Shown here: positions 34,533 through 43,738 of the stretch, one piece after another
Position numbering within the stretch: the first letter of the stretch is position 1
Layout of the letters: each line of letters begins with the position of its first letter
Source of the DNA: Flavobacterium sharifuzzamanii
GTDB lineage: Bacteria > Bacteroidota > Bacteroidia > Flavobacteriales > Flavobacteriaceae
NCBI RefSeq assembly: GCF_003254585.1
Contig: NZ_QJGZ01000038.1
Coordinates: 248,001 to 312,000, forward strand
Direction: 5' to 3'
DNA: 64,000 nucleotides
Notes under the pieces: model-generated
Databases searched by the model: none
Told to the model about the DNA's origin: nothing
The model's input: the letters and a program-made list of their open reading frames with translations, nothing else
Position numbers and translations under genes: made by a program

Positions 34533-37500
34533 ATGAAAAAACCTGTTGTCAAGCAACGATTACTTCACCAAATCATGAAAATAACGCTGTTTCAGTTTGT
34601 GTTAGCGCTTGTATTTTCAAGCGTTACTCTCGCAAATAATGTAAATGGGCAGAAAAAATTAGATACTAAAGTCACGATTACAGTTGATAACTTAACTTTA
34701 GATAATGCTTTATCGAAAATCGAAAAGTCTGCTCATGTAAAATTTTCCTATAACTCAAGACTTCCTCAGCTTGGAGAGAAAGTAAGTATTGAAGCAAATC
34801 AAGAAACTCTGGCCAGCATTTTGAGCAGAGTATTGGTTCCTTTTAATATTACTTTTTCTGAAGTGAGTAATCAGATTGTACTTCAAAAAAGTGCAGTTTC
34901 TTTTTCTAATGCAAATAATCACGATTCTTTGTTTGAAATCTTGACTTTCGGACCAATCATCAAAGGAAAAGTTACAGATCAAAGTGGGTCGCCTCTTCCT
35001 GGAGCTACTGTAATGGCAAAAGGAACGAAAACTGCTGTATTAACAGATTTTGATGGAAATTTCTCTATCGAAATGCCTGCAAACGTAGATCGTTTAGTTA
35101 TTTCTTATGTAGGTATGGAGACAAAAGAAATCGGAATTAATAATCCTACGCCAACTGTGGTTTTAACTGAGGCAGGACAAAATCTTAAAGAAGTTGTTGT
35201 TACTACAGGATATGAAAAAACATCAAAAAGAACATTTACTGGAGCAATCAGTAAAATTTCTGGTGCTGAGTTAAAAGTTGATGGTGTTGTAGACGTAAGT
35301 AGAATGATTGAAGGTAAAGCTGCCGGAGTTACGGTACAAAACGTAACAGGATCTTTTGGTGCTACTCCAAAAATTACAGTTCGTGGATCTTCTTCTATCT
35401 TTGGTGATACAAAACCTTTATGGGTTATTGATGGTGTGGTTCAAGAAGATATTATCAATGTAACATTTGCAGATTTAGCATCTGGAAACTCTGCTACATT
35501 ATTAAGTTCTGCAGTTGCTGGTTTAAATGCAAATGATATTCAAAGTATTGAAATTCTTAAAGATGCGTCTGCTACCTCAATCTATGGTTCTAGATCGTTA
35601 AACGGAGTTGTGGTTGTTACGACAAAACAAGGTCGTAGAGATTCTCCTTTAAAAATAAACTATTCTGTAGAGAATACTGTTAGAACGGTACCAAGCTATA
35701 CTCAGTTTGACATCTTAAACTCTCAAGAATCTATGAGTGTTTTTCAAGAAATGAGAACAAAAGGATATTTGGATCAAAGCTCTTCTTTAACAGCTAGATT
35801 TAGTGGTGTTTATGGAATTTTGGCAAAACAGATTAATTTATATGATAGTTCTAACGGACAATTTGGAGTTAGAAATGAGCAACCATACATTAATCAATTT
35901 TTGAAAAAATACGAGTTAGCAAATACAGATTGGTTTAAAGTTTTATTTAGACCTTCAATTACTCAAAATCACTCTTTAAGTTTTTCTGGCGGAGGAAAAA
36001 ATAATACTTTTTATGCTTCTCTAGGGTATTATACAGATCCAGGATGGACTGTGGCAGATAATGTAAAACAGTTGTCAGCTAACATTAAAGGGACATTCTA
36101 CATTAACGACAAATTAAATATTACGTTATCGACTTTAGGATCGATGCGTGATCAAGAGGCTCCAGGTGCTTACGATAGCAAGAATGATCTTGTTTTTGGT
36201 AAAGTAACTAGAGATTTTGATATCAACCCATTTAATTATGTATTGAGTACAAGCAGAACGTTAAGACCTTATGATGAAAATGGAAACCTAGAATATTACC
36301 AAAATAACTGGGCTCCAATGAATATTCTTAACGAATTGGAAAATAATACTTTAGATATTAAAGTAAATGATATTCGTTTTCAAGCTGATTTAGATTATAA
36401 AATCAATAAAAATTTATCTTATAACCTTACAGCATCAGCACGTTATGCTAATACTTCAAGAGAGCACAAGATCTACGAAGATTCTAACGTAGTGGGAGCT
36501 TACAACGCTGGAGTTGGTGCAACTTTGAATACTCAAATTCAGAAAGACAACGTGTTTTTATACCAAAATCCAAATGATTTAACAGCACCTAAAGTTTCGG
36601 TGTTGCCAAATGGTGGATTCTTAAGAAAGTTTACTAATGATATGACTTCTTACAATGTTAGAAATAGTGTTACATACAGAAATACATTTAATGAAAAACA
36701 TGAATTAGAAGCATTCGTAGGTACAGAGTTTAGATCTGTAGATAGAAATAATGACAATTTTACTGCTGCTGGTATTCAGTTCGAGAAAGGTCTTACTTCT
36801 TTTGTTGATCCTAAATTGATTGAAAAATTGGTAAATGAAGGAAACTCTTACTATGAGTTTGGAGCAGAAAGAGAGCGTACTGTTGGTTTCTTTGGTAAAG
36901 TAGGATATACTTATGATCGTCGTTATACAGCTTCTTTAACAGGTCGTTATGACGGTTCAAATAGACAAGGAGATGTTGGTTCTTCAAGATGGTTACCAAC
37001 TTATACTGTGAGTGGTAAATGGAATATTAAAGAGGAAAACTTTATGAAAGATGTTGAGACTATCAATACATTGGCATTAAGAGCTTCTTATGGTTTAACA
37101 GCAACTGCTGGGCCGGCAACAAACTCATTGGCAATTTATAAAAGCTTTATCACAGACCGTTTTGCTGTTGGAGATAGAGAAAATGCAATTCGTATAGAAG
37201 ATTTACAGAACAAAGATTTGACTTGGGAAAAACAATATGAAACAAATATTGGAGTAGATCTTGGAATGTTTAGAAATAGAGTACAGTTTACAACAGATGT
37301 TTATCGCCGTAAAGCATTCGATTTGATCGATTACGTAATTACATCTGGAGTAGGTGGAGAATCTATTAAACAAGGTAATAATGCAGATATGGAAACTAAA
37401 GGTCTTGAAGTTGGTTTTACAACTCAAAACATTGTTTCAAAAGATTTTAAATGGTCTACTACAGTAAACTTCTCTGTGTATGATCAAAAAATCACAAAAT

Positions 37501-38243
37501 TGGCTAACAAACCAGCTGTTTTTGATTTGATTGCTACAAATGGTGGTAATACAGTAGGACATCCTAGAAACTCGTTATATTCTTACCAATTTACAGGTTT
37601 AAATAATGAAGGTCTTCCAACTTTTATTTTGCAAGACGGAGCAGAAAACAATATAACAGATGCTAATTTCCAAGATACTAATGACGTAACTAAATATTTG
37701 AAATATGAAGGATCTGTAGAGCCTAACAAATCTATTGGTTTTGCGAACACATTCACATACAAAAACTGGTCACTTTATGTATTTGTTGTTGGATCTGGAG
37801 GAAACAAAGTAAGATTAAACCCTGTGTATAGCAACAAGTATACAGATCAGACAGTATTTACAAAAGACTTTGCAAACAGATGGATTAATCCGGGAGACGA
37901 AAATTATACTAATGTTCCTGTTATTGCAGATAAATTAATGAATAGAAATTATGGTCCAAGCGACTTGCAGATTGCTTATAATACTTACAATTACTCTGAT
38001 GTTAGAATTGCAAGCGGTGATTTCGTACGTTTAAAAAACATCTCTTTAAGCTGGGAATTCCCAAGCGATTATAAGAGAAAATTAGGATTGTCAACTTTCA
38101 CTTTGAAAGGTTCAGCGGTTAATCCTTGGTTGATTTATTCAGATAAAAAATTAAACGGACAAGATCCTGAATTCCGTAACACAGGAGGGGTAGCTTTCCC
38201 AATTACGGCACAATATACTTTTGCAATTAATATTTCATTCTAA
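34533..38243 (+). CDS. SusC/RagA TonB-dependent transporter with STN signalling domain
   Basis: A 1236-residue outer-membrane transporter. Signal region (to about residue 37); STN domain, about 46-115 (VTITVDNLTLDNALSKIEKS), which contacts FecR; carboxypeptidase-regulatory-like domain, about 143-212 (IKGKVTDQSGSPLPGATVMA); TonB plug with DVSRMIEGKAAGVTV and LKDASATSIYGSRSLNGVVV; then a 22-strand barrel ending in FAINISF, a terminal aromatic suited to BAM. The STN domain together with sigma and FecR genes upstream shows substrate-induced control. Its cargo is unknown. Confidence 0.93.
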   Translation: MKKPVVKQRLLHQIMKITLFQFVLALVFSSVTLANNVNGQKKLDTKVTITVDNLTLDNALSKIEKSAHVKFSYNSRLPQLGEKVSIEANQETLASILSRVLVPFNITFSEVSNQIVLQKSAVSFSNANNHDSLFEILTFGPIIKGKVTDQSGSPLPGATVMAKGTKTAVLTDFDGNFSIEMPANVDRLVISYVGMETKEIGINNPTPTVVLTEAGQNLKEVVVTTGYEKTSKRTFTGAISKISGAELKVDGVVDVSRMIEGKAAGVTVQNVTGSFGATPKITVRGSSSIFGDTKPLWVIDGVVQEDIINVTFADLASGNSATLLSSAVAGLNANDIQSIEILKDASATSIYGSRSLNGVVVVTTKQGRRDSPLKINYSVENTVRTVPSYTQFDILNSQESMSVFQEMRTKGYLDQSSSLTARFSGVYGILAKQINLYDSSNGQFGVRNEQPYINQFLKKYELANTDWFKVLFRPSITQNHSLSFSGGGKNNTFYASLGYYTDPGWTVADNVKQLSANIKGTFYINDKLNITLSTLGSMRDQEAPGAYDSKNDLVFGKVTRDFDINPFNYVLSTSRTLRPYDENGNLEYYQNNWAPMNILNELENNTLDIKVNDIRFQADLDYKINKNLSYNLTASARYANTSREHKIYEDSNVVGAYNAGVGATLNTQIQKDNVFLYQNPNDLTAPKVSVLPNGGFLRKFTNDMTSYNVRNSVTYRNTFNEKHELEAFVGTEFRSVDRNNDNFTAAGIQFEKGLTSFVDPKLIEKLVNEGNSYYEFGAERERTVGFFGKVGYTYDRRYTASLTGRYDGSNRQGDVGSSRWLPTYTVSGKWNIKEENFMKDVETINTLALRASYGLTATAGPATNSLAIYKSFITDRFAVGDRENAIRIEDLQNKDLTWEKQYETNIGVDLGMFRNRVQFTTDVYRRKAFDLIDYVITSGVGGESIKQGNNADMETKGLEVGFTTQNIVSKDFKWSTTVNFSVYDQKITKLANKPAVFDLIATNGGNTVGHPRNSLYSYQFTGLNNEGLPTFILQDGAENNITDANFQDTNDVTKYLKYEGSVEPNKSIGFANTFTYKNWSLYVFVVGSGGNKVRLNPVYSNKYTDQTVFTKDFANRWINPGDENYTNVPVIADKLMNRNYGPSDLQIAYNTYNYSDVRIASGDFVRLKNISLSWEFPSDYKRKLGLSTFTLKGSAVNPWLIYSDKKLNGQDPEFRNTGGVAFPITAQYTFAINISF

Positions 38244-38256
38244 TACTAAATTGATT

Positions 38257-39744
38257 ATGAAAAATATAAAAATAGCACTGTCATTATTATTACTGGTTAC
38301 TATTAGCAGTTGCGATGATTTTCTTTCAGAAGTGCCAGATAATAGAACACAGATAGATACTCCAGAAAAAATATCAGAATTATTAGTTACTGCTTATCCA
38401 GATAGATCGTACTTTCCGATTGCAGAGGTAATGTCAGATAACGTTTTTGATACTGAATCATTACAATCTGTAAGCATAATTAACGAGGAGAGCTTCAACT
38501 GGGAAATGCAGAGTCAAATCGGAACTGATAGTGAAAATGCATTCTGGATGTCATCTTACGAAGCAATTGCAGCGGCAAATCAGGCTTTAGATGCTATCGA
38601 AAAGCTTGGAGGCAAAGAGACTCTTAATCCGTTAAAAGGAGAAGCTTTAATTGCAAGAGCTTACAATCATTTTATGTTAGTTTCATTGTGGGCAAATCGT
38701 TATAATCCTGCAACAGCAGCGACAGATTTAGGAGTTCCTTATATAACTAAACCAGAAACAGAATTATTGGTAAAATACAAGCGTAACACTGTAAAAGAAG
38801 TATTCGACTTTATTGAGCAAGACATCAATGAAGGAATGAAATACATCACAAGTGAATATAAAGAGCCAAAATACCACTTCAATGTAGATGCAGCAAAAGC
38901 ATTTGCTTGCCGTTTTTACTTAATCAAAGGAGATTGGGATAAGGTATTGGAATATTCTGAAGGGCTTGGCTCTAAACCGACAAAAATCAGAAACTATACG
39001 GCTTTTAATGCTGCAGCTTTTGCTCAAATGCCAATTGAATATTCAAGAGTTGAACAAGAAACTAATTTATTGGTAGCTTATCCAAACTCAATTGCAAACA
39101 GATCAGCAGCGTACAGATTTGCGCTTCCTGGAAATAGATCTGATGAAATATTAGGTACACAAACCAATATGTGGGCAAAACCTAATTTAATTAGAGCAAA
39201 CGGCCAGTATTTTGGAGGTACAAACGTATTTGTTCCTAAGCTTTATGAGTATTTTAAATACACAAATTTAACATCTCGTACAGGTGAGCCTTACACTGGT
39301 TCTGTATTATTTAGTAATGATGAAATGTATTTGAACCGTATTGAAGCATTGGTAATGAAAAACAGAATTGCTGAAGTGAATACAGAATTAGGATATTTCT
39401 TAGGAACTAGAACTTCAGGATACAATGCAGCAACAGATATTTTAAATGAAGCAATTGTTACTGCTAAATATCCGCCGATTGCAGATGAATTTACGCCATT
39501 TTATGCATTAACAGATCTTCAAAAATCGTATATCAAAGCAATTGCCGAAGCAAGAAGAAGAGATTTTATCCGCGAAGGTCTTAGATGGTTTGATATCAAA
39601 CGTTTTAATCTTGTTGTGACGCACAATACTCTTGAATTTGGAAAAGTGGTAAAAAACAACATCTTAGAAAAAGACGATAAAAGAAGAGCGTTGCAAATAC
39701 CGCTTAGAGCTTCAGATAATGGTATTGAAAAAAATCCTAGGTAA
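38257..39744 (+). CDS. SusD/RagB substrate-binding lipoprotein
   Basis: A 495-residue outer-membrane lipoprotein forming the lid of the SusC transporter. Lipobox TISSC with cysteine at residue 19; SusD hallmarks include ALIARAYNHFMLVSLWANRYN (TPR-like), the conserved AEARRRDFIREGLRWFDIKRF and the C-terminal ALQIPLRASDNGIEKNPR. The ATG at MKNIKIALS gives a proper signal peptide, so earlier in-frame TTG sequence overlapping susC was excluded; the true gap to susC is 13 bases. Confidence 0.93.
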   Translation: MKNIKIALSLLLLVTISSCDDFLSEVPDNRTQIDTPEKISELLVTAYPDRSYFPIAEVMSDNVFDTESLQSVSIINEESFNWEMQSQIGTDSENAFWMSSYEAIAAANQALDAIEKLGGKETLNPLKGEALIARAYNHFMLVSLWANRYNPATAATDLGVPYITKPETELLVKYKRNTVKEVFDFIEQDINEGMKYITSEYKEPKYHFNVDAAKAFACRFYLIKGDWDKVLEYSEGLGSKPTKIRNYTAFNAAAFAQMPIEYSRVEQETNLLVAYPNSIANRSAAYRFALPGNRSDEILGTQTNMWAKPNLIRANGQYFGGTNVFVPKLYEYFKYTNLTSRTGEPYTGSVLFSNDEMYLNRIEALVMKNRIAEVNTELGYFLGTRTSGYNAATDILNEAIVTAKYPPIADEFTPFYALTDLQKSYIKAIAEARRRDFIREGLRWFDIKRFNLVVTHNTLEFGKVVKNNILEKDDKRRALQIPLRASDNGIEKNPR

Positions 39745-39764
39745 ATTTTTAATTAGAAAGTATT

Positions 39765-40622
39765 ATGAAGATATTCAAAACATATAAAACAGTAGTCATT
39801 GCAGGTGCCTTATTGCTTGCGTCATGTGCACACGAAGATCAGCCAAAAGAAAGCCAGTTAGATTTTTCTACACCACAAAAAACAGAATTAGACAATTGGA
39901 TTGGTGCAAATTTCTTAAGTCCATACAATATCAATGTGTATTACGAATGGAACCAGAATATGGTAGACGAAAATAGATATTTATATCCTCCGCAGGGAGC
40001 TAAAGTGCAGCCTGCAATGGAAGTTGTAAAGAAAATCTGGATTGATAGTTATAGCACTATTGGAGGAAAGGACTTTGTTAAAAAAATTGCTCCGAGAGAA
40101 TTTGTTCTTGTAGGTGGAGTCAACTTAAATACAAATGGTACTGTAACGCTTGGACTTGCAGAAGCTGGTCAAAGAGTGTCTCTTTTTCAAGTTGATAATC
40201 TTAATAAAAAAAGCAGATCTAGCGTAACGCAATTTATTCATACTATTCAGCATGAATACGTACATATTTTAAACCAAACTAAACCTTTTGATGAGCAGGC
40301 GTGGGCAAAATTAACGCCTTCTGGATATACCACTACATGGTATAATGAAGCAATTGCGACTTCTAGATCTTTAGGTTTTATTACAAGTTATGCGAGATTA
40401 AACATATACGAAGATTTCGCAGAAACTGCCGCTACAATCTTAACAAGTTCTAAAGCTGAATATGATGCCATTTTAGCAAGTATAACAGACGCTACTGCAA
40501 AAGCTAATATTAAAGCAAAAGAAGCTTTGGTAGTTAAATATTATAAAGATTCTTTCAATATAGACTTTTACGCATTAAGAGATGAAGCTCAAAAGAATAC
40601 AGATGCTGTAATAAATAATTAA
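39765..40622 (+). CDS. Substrate import-associated zinc metallohydrolase lipoprotein
   Basis: A 285-residue lipoprotein with lipobox LLASC (cysteine 21). The zinc-binding HExxH is HEYVH at residues 163-167, with a likely third ligand in YEDFAETAAT (about residues 215-223). The arrangement matches the family described as a substrate import-associated zinc metallohydrolase that accompanies SusCD pairs. It may be a peptidase or amidase acting on the imported compound at the cell surface. It lies 20 bases after susD, in the same operon. Confidence 0.87.
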   Translation: MKIFKTYKTVVIAGALLLASCAHEDQPKESQLDFSTPQKTELDNWIGANFLSPYNINVYYEWNQNMVDENRYLYPPQGAKVQPAMEVVKKIWIDSYSTIGGKDFVKKIAPREFVLVGGVNLNTNGTVTLGLAEAGQRVSLFQVDNLNKKSRSSVTQFIHTIQHEYVHILNQTKPFDEQAWAKLTPSGYTTTWYNEAIATSRSLGFITSYARLNIYEDFAETAATILTSSKAEYDAILASITDATAKANIKAKEALVVKYYKDSFNIDFYALRDEAQKNTDAVINN

Positions 40623-40652
40623 GGACAATAAATTTTTATAAAATTCAATATT

Positions 40653-42014
40653 ATGAAAGTAAAAAATATATATAAGTGCTTAACGATCGCTTTTGCAGCT
40701 TTGCTTTTGGGATCATGTTCTAGCCCAGAAGTTGATGCAAAATTCGATCAAAATGCTACTGATCGATTAAGTGGACGTCAAAAGGAATTAAACGATTTGT
40801 TGCTTTCTTCTGCAGACGGCTGGAAAGCAGTTTATTATACTGATAGTACGCAATTAGGAGGATGGACACATTTGTTTAAATTTTTGCCAGATATGAAAGT
40901 AGATATGGCATCAGATTTTACAGGTAAAGATGGTCAGATTGACACTAAAACTTACCAAAGCCAGTACGATCTTCAAGTAGGAAGCACTGTGAGTTTAGTT
41001 TTTAGTACACAAAATAGAATCCACCTTTTATCAGATGCGAGTAATTATCCAACTGCGGCACTTCTTGCAAAAGGATATTTAGGTGACTTTCAGTTTTATT
41101 ACTATGGACAAAAAAATGGTGACATTATCTTTAGAACAAATAGAAATAGCCACTTTCTTCGTTTTGTAAAAGCTACACCAAAAGATTGGGCAGATTTACC
41201 AGGAAACGTTCCTATTATTAAAGCCATTACAGGTGATATGTATAGCCCATTATTTAGAATATTAGCAATAAATGATGGTACAGCTACTAAAAATTATGAT
41301 TTTAGTTATAACGCTAGTGCTCGTTTCGGTACAGGATATTCTTTAGATCCTGCTGTTAATACAAGTTATGATCTTGCATTCTCATTCAATCCAAAAGGAG
41401 CTTACACTAAACTTCCATTAGAGGTTAAAGGACAAAAACTTACCGACTTTGTTTACGACAGTGCTACAAATACTTTTGTTGCTACCGGAAAAGATGGGGT
41501 TAAGGCTACTATTATGTATACAAATGCACCGCCAAGACTTACAGATGACTATAAAGTGACATTGCCAGCAGCTGGAGCTCCATCTACTGCTTATGGTTAT
41601 ATTGCTGCAAATCTAGTAAACGCACCTACAAATTCGCAATTGTGCAATTATTTATTAAATGAAATTAATAGTGCATCAGTGGCAAAAGTAAACAGAGTAC
41701 AATTTACTTTTTACAATAATCGTACGGTAGACATTATGTATAGTTTTACAGGAGGAAAAGCAACTGTATATCATAGAGCAACTGTTACAGAAGATGCAGT
41801 TAATAAAACTATTATTCTAAAACATTCATTATGGCATAACGGAACTGCAGTGATTGCAGCAGATCCTTTAGTTAAAAATCTTGACGACAAATTGATGGAT
41901 CCTAAAGGTTTATATGTTACTAGAGAAAACTTCAGAATAAGTTTCTCTAACACAATCTACACTTTTGCTGGTGCATCAAGCAGTTTTAGAATTACTACAT
42001 ATGCGTTCCAATAA
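40653..42014 (+). CDS. DUF4302-family lipoprotein
   Basis: A 453-residue lipoprotein (lipobox LLGSC, cysteine 22) with a beta-rich body. The opening RQKELNDLLLSSADGWKAVYYTDS, then GGWTHLFKFLPDMKVDM and GDFQFYYYGQKNGDIIFRTNR, match the DUF4302 family as I know it, commonly found last in SusCD-metallohydrolase operons. Function unknown; it may be an accessory surface binding protein. A hairpin without a strong T-run (AAGCAGCTC / GAGCTGCTT at 42042-42066) follows. Confidence 0.85.
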   Translation: MKVKNIYKCLTIAFAALLLGSCSSPEVDAKFDQNATDRLSGRQKELNDLLLSSADGWKAVYYTDSTQLGGWTHLFKFLPDMKVDMASDFTGKDGQIDTKTYQSQYDLQVGSTVSLVFSTQNRIHLLSDASNYPTAALLAKGYLGDFQFYYYGQKNGDIIFRTNRNSHFLRFVKATPKDWADLPGNVPIIKAITGDMYSPLFRILAINDGTATKNYDFSYNASARFGTGYSLDPAVNTSYDLAFSFNPKGAYTKLPLEVKGQKLTDFVYDSATNTFVATGKDGVKATIMYTNAPPRLTDDYKVTLPAAGAPSTAYGYIAANLVNAPTNSQLCNYLLNEINSASVAKVNRVQFTFYNNRTVDIMYSFTGGKATVYHRATVTEDAVNKTIILKHSLWHNGTAVIAADPLVKNLDDKLMDPKGLYVTRENFRISFSNTIYTFAGASSSFRITTYAFQ

Positions 42015-42041
42015 TTAGTTAAGAATATTTTTTATTTCAGA

Positions 42042-42066
42042 AAGCAGCTCATTTTTTGAGCTGCTT
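42042..42066 (+). terminator. Weak hairpin after the SusCD operon
   Basis: AAGCAGCTC pairs with GAGCTGCTT across a T-rich loop, but only CTAC follows rather than a T-run. It could attenuate read-through into the small membrane-protein pair. A sister hairpin with the same AGCTCAT core and a real T-run follows the second small gene. Confidence 0.5.
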
Positions 42067-42120
42067 CTACCAAACATAATTTCTGAATTAAACAATCTAA
42101 CTTTTCATTATATAGATATT

Positions 42121-42396
42121 ATGGTTAAAAAAATATTGGCACCGGCAACAATTGCAATATTCTTTTGGGGAATAGGTCTTTTACTTATAAATCAATATTA
42201 CTACGAATACGTTCGCTACTATTTGTATATCTCTATACTTGTAATTTTTCCTTTTATGGTTTGGAATCTTATCAAACAATGGAAAAAGGATAAAGTAGAA
42301 GAAACAAATGAATTTAAAACTTCGATTTTCAGAATGCTAATTATGGCGGTAGTCATGATTGTTATATTTTATGTTACGAAACAAAATCACATTTAA
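42121..42396 (+). CDS. Small membrane protein, tandem copy 1
   Basis: A 91-residue protein with two hydrophobic stretches in the first half (ATIAIFFWGIGLLLINQYY; YYLYISILVIFPFMVW), a basic loop (KQWKKDKVEETNEFK) and a C-terminal helix (MLIMAVVMIVIFYV). I do not recognise the family. Its neighbour is a shortened duplicate, and the conserved region reaches about 50 bases upstream of the ATG, suggesting the leader matters for expression. Confidence 0.7.
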   Translation: MVKKILAPATIAIFFWGIGLLLINQYYYEYVRYYLYISILVIFPFMVWNLIKQWKKDKVEETNEFKTSIFRMLIMAVVMIVIFYVTKQNHI

Positions 42397-42470
42397 ACTT
42401 TCTTTTGTTCTGTTTTTTACCAAACATAATTTCTGAATTAAACAATCTAACTTTTCATTGTATAGATATT

Positions 42471-42653
42471 ATGGTTAAAAAAATATTGACACCGGCAACA
42501 ATTGCAATATTCCTTTGGGGAATAGGGCTTCTTACTATAAATCAATACTTCTATGAATACTTAAGGACTTACTTATATATCTCAATAATAGTTGCGATTG
42601 GCTGTATAGTCTTTGATAAAATTAAGGAGAATAGAGAAGAAAAAGAAGAATAG
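42471..42653 (+). CDS. Small membrane protein, tandem copy 2 (shortened)
   Basis: A 60-residue protein starting MVKKILTPATIAIFLWGIG, matching copy 1 closely over its first 40 residues, then ending in a charged tail (DKIKENREEKEE) in place of copy 1's extra helix. The duplicated upstream block fixes the ATG at the same place as in copy 1; an earlier TTG reading into that block is not credible. It keeps an intact reading frame, so it may be functional rather than decayed. A strong terminator follows. Confidence 0.65.
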   Translation: MVKKILTPATIAIFLWGIGLLTINQYFYEYLRTYLYISIIVAIGCIVFDKIKENREEKEE

Positions 42654-42713
42654 AATCAAGCAATTCAAAATCGCATTTAAACTTTTTTAGTTTTGTTTTT
42701 TTATTTTGGGGGG

Positions 42714-42744
42714 AACAGCTCATTTTTATGAGCTGTTTTTTTTT
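42714..42744 (+). terminator. Intrinsic terminator after the small membrane-protein pair
   Basis: A 10-bp stem AACAGCTCAT / ATGAGCTGTT with a 4-base T loop, followed by a long T-run. Confidence 0.88.
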
Positions 42745-42813
42745 GTTTTAGCAGCATATAAAATTCTTAAGCCAATTTTTGGATTACAAATTTTATTAAA
42801 TGCTCAAATAATC

Positions 42814-42821
42814 TATATTTG
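42814..42821 (+). promoter_or_regulatory. fabG: -7 box before fabG
   Basis: TATATTTG, a perfect TAnnTTTG, lies 30 bases before the fabG ATG. The nearest TTTG (42778-42781) is about 32 bases upstream, farther than usual. Confidence 0.45.
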
Positions 42822-42851
42822 TAATTCAAAAAATAAAACGAATACCTTAAT

Positions 42852-43598
42852 ATGAAATTACTAGAAGGAAAAGTTGCAATTATTACTGGTGCAAGCCGTG
42901 GAATTGGAAAAGGAATTGCTGAAGTTTTTGCTAAACATGGAGCAAACGTTGCTTTTACATACAGCTCATCTGCAGCATCTGCGGAAGCTTTAGAAGCAGA
43001 ATTAAATAGTTTAGGAGTTAAAGCAAAAGGATACCAATCTAACGCAGCAGATTTTAACGAAGCTCAAACCTTTGTTGATGCTGTTTTAGCAGATTTTGGA
43101 ACTGTAGATATCTTAATCAACAATGCTGGAATTACAAAAGACAACCTTTTAATGCGTATGTCTGAAGCAGATTTTGACCAAGTAATTGATGTAAACTTGA
43201 AATCGGTTTTTAATATGACAAAAGCGATTCAGAAAACTTTCTTGAAACAAAGAGCTGGATCTATCATCAATATTAGTTCTGTTGTTGGAGTTTCTGGAAA
43301 CGCAGGTCAGACAAACTACGCAGCTTCTAAAGCTGGTGCAATCGGATTTACAAAATCTGTAGCTCTTGAGTTAGGTTCTCGTAACATTCGTTGCAATGCA
43401 ATTGCTCCAGGTTTTATCGAAACTGAAATGACTGCAAAATTAAGCGAAGATGTAGTAAAAGGATGGAGAGAAGGTATTCCGTTGAAACGCGGAGGAACTC
43501 CAGAAGACGTAGCAAATGCTTGTTTATTCCTTGCTTCTGATATGAGCGGATACATTACAGGACAAGTTCTTAATGTTTGCGGAGGAATGCTAACATAA
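42852..43598 (+). CDS. fabG: 3-oxoacyl-[ACP] reductase FabG
   Basis: Short-chain dehydrogenase of 248 residues, the exact usual FabG size, reducing 3-oxoacyl-ACP with NADPH. The cofactor motif TGASRGIGKGIAE, NNAGITKDNLLMRM, the catalytic Ser in INISSVVG, YAASK with Tyr and Lys, and the ending GQVLNVCGGMLT are all typical of FabG rather than a generic SDR. It stands alone with its own -7 box. Confidence 0.94.
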   Translation: MKLLEGKVAIITGASRGIGKGIAEVFAKHGANVAFTYSSSAASAEALEAELNSLGVKAKGYQSNAADFNEAQTFVDAVLADFGTVDILINNAGITKDNLLMRMSEADFDQVIDVNLKSVFNMTKAIQKTFLKQRAGSIINISSVVGVSGNAGQTNYAASKAGAIGFTKSVALELGSRNIRCNAIAPGFIETEMTAKLSEDVVKGWREGIPLKRGGTPEDVANACLFLASDMSGYITGQVLNVCGGMLT

Positions 43599-43738
43599 GG
43601 TACTGAGGTACTAAGTTGCAAAGGTTCAAAGGTTTTAGTATTCAGTCTATTCTGATTCTAGATAGCTGAACACTTTTAGTCAAGTAATTGACTTTTAAAA
43701 TCTGATGACTGTAAACTGATACTGAATACTAAATAAAT
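43599..43738. repeat. Repeat-rich spacer after fabG
   Basis: It contains the GTTGCAAAGGTTCA unit (43615-43628) and, further on, imperfectly self-complementary ATTCAGT/ACTGAAT stretches (TAGTATTCAGTC near 43638; GATACTGAATACTA near 43718). No gene. Confidence 0.5.

Larger units (their letters stand above)
42070..42710 (+). repeat. Tandem duplication covering two small membrane-protein units
   Basis: Unit 1 runs about 42070-42420 and unit 2 about 42421-42710. The 50 bases before each ATG are almost identical (CAAACATAATTTCTGAATTA at 42071 and 42421; one mismatch, CATTA against CATTG). The first 60 coding bases differ at only a few positions. The 3' flanks also match (CATTTAAACTTTC / CATTTAAACTTTT). 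Unit 2 has lost the sequence for a second membrane helix. Confidence 0.88.

Noticed and set aside
32491..42014. Polysaccharide utilisation locus
   Set aside because: A SusCD pair is present, but no carbohydrate-active enzyme or sulfatase gene is in the operon, so a glycan substrate is unsupported.
42471..42653. Copy 2 of the small membrane protein as a pseudogene
   Set aside because: It is shorter than copy 1 but has an intact start, open frame, conserved leader and a good terminator, so it may be functional.
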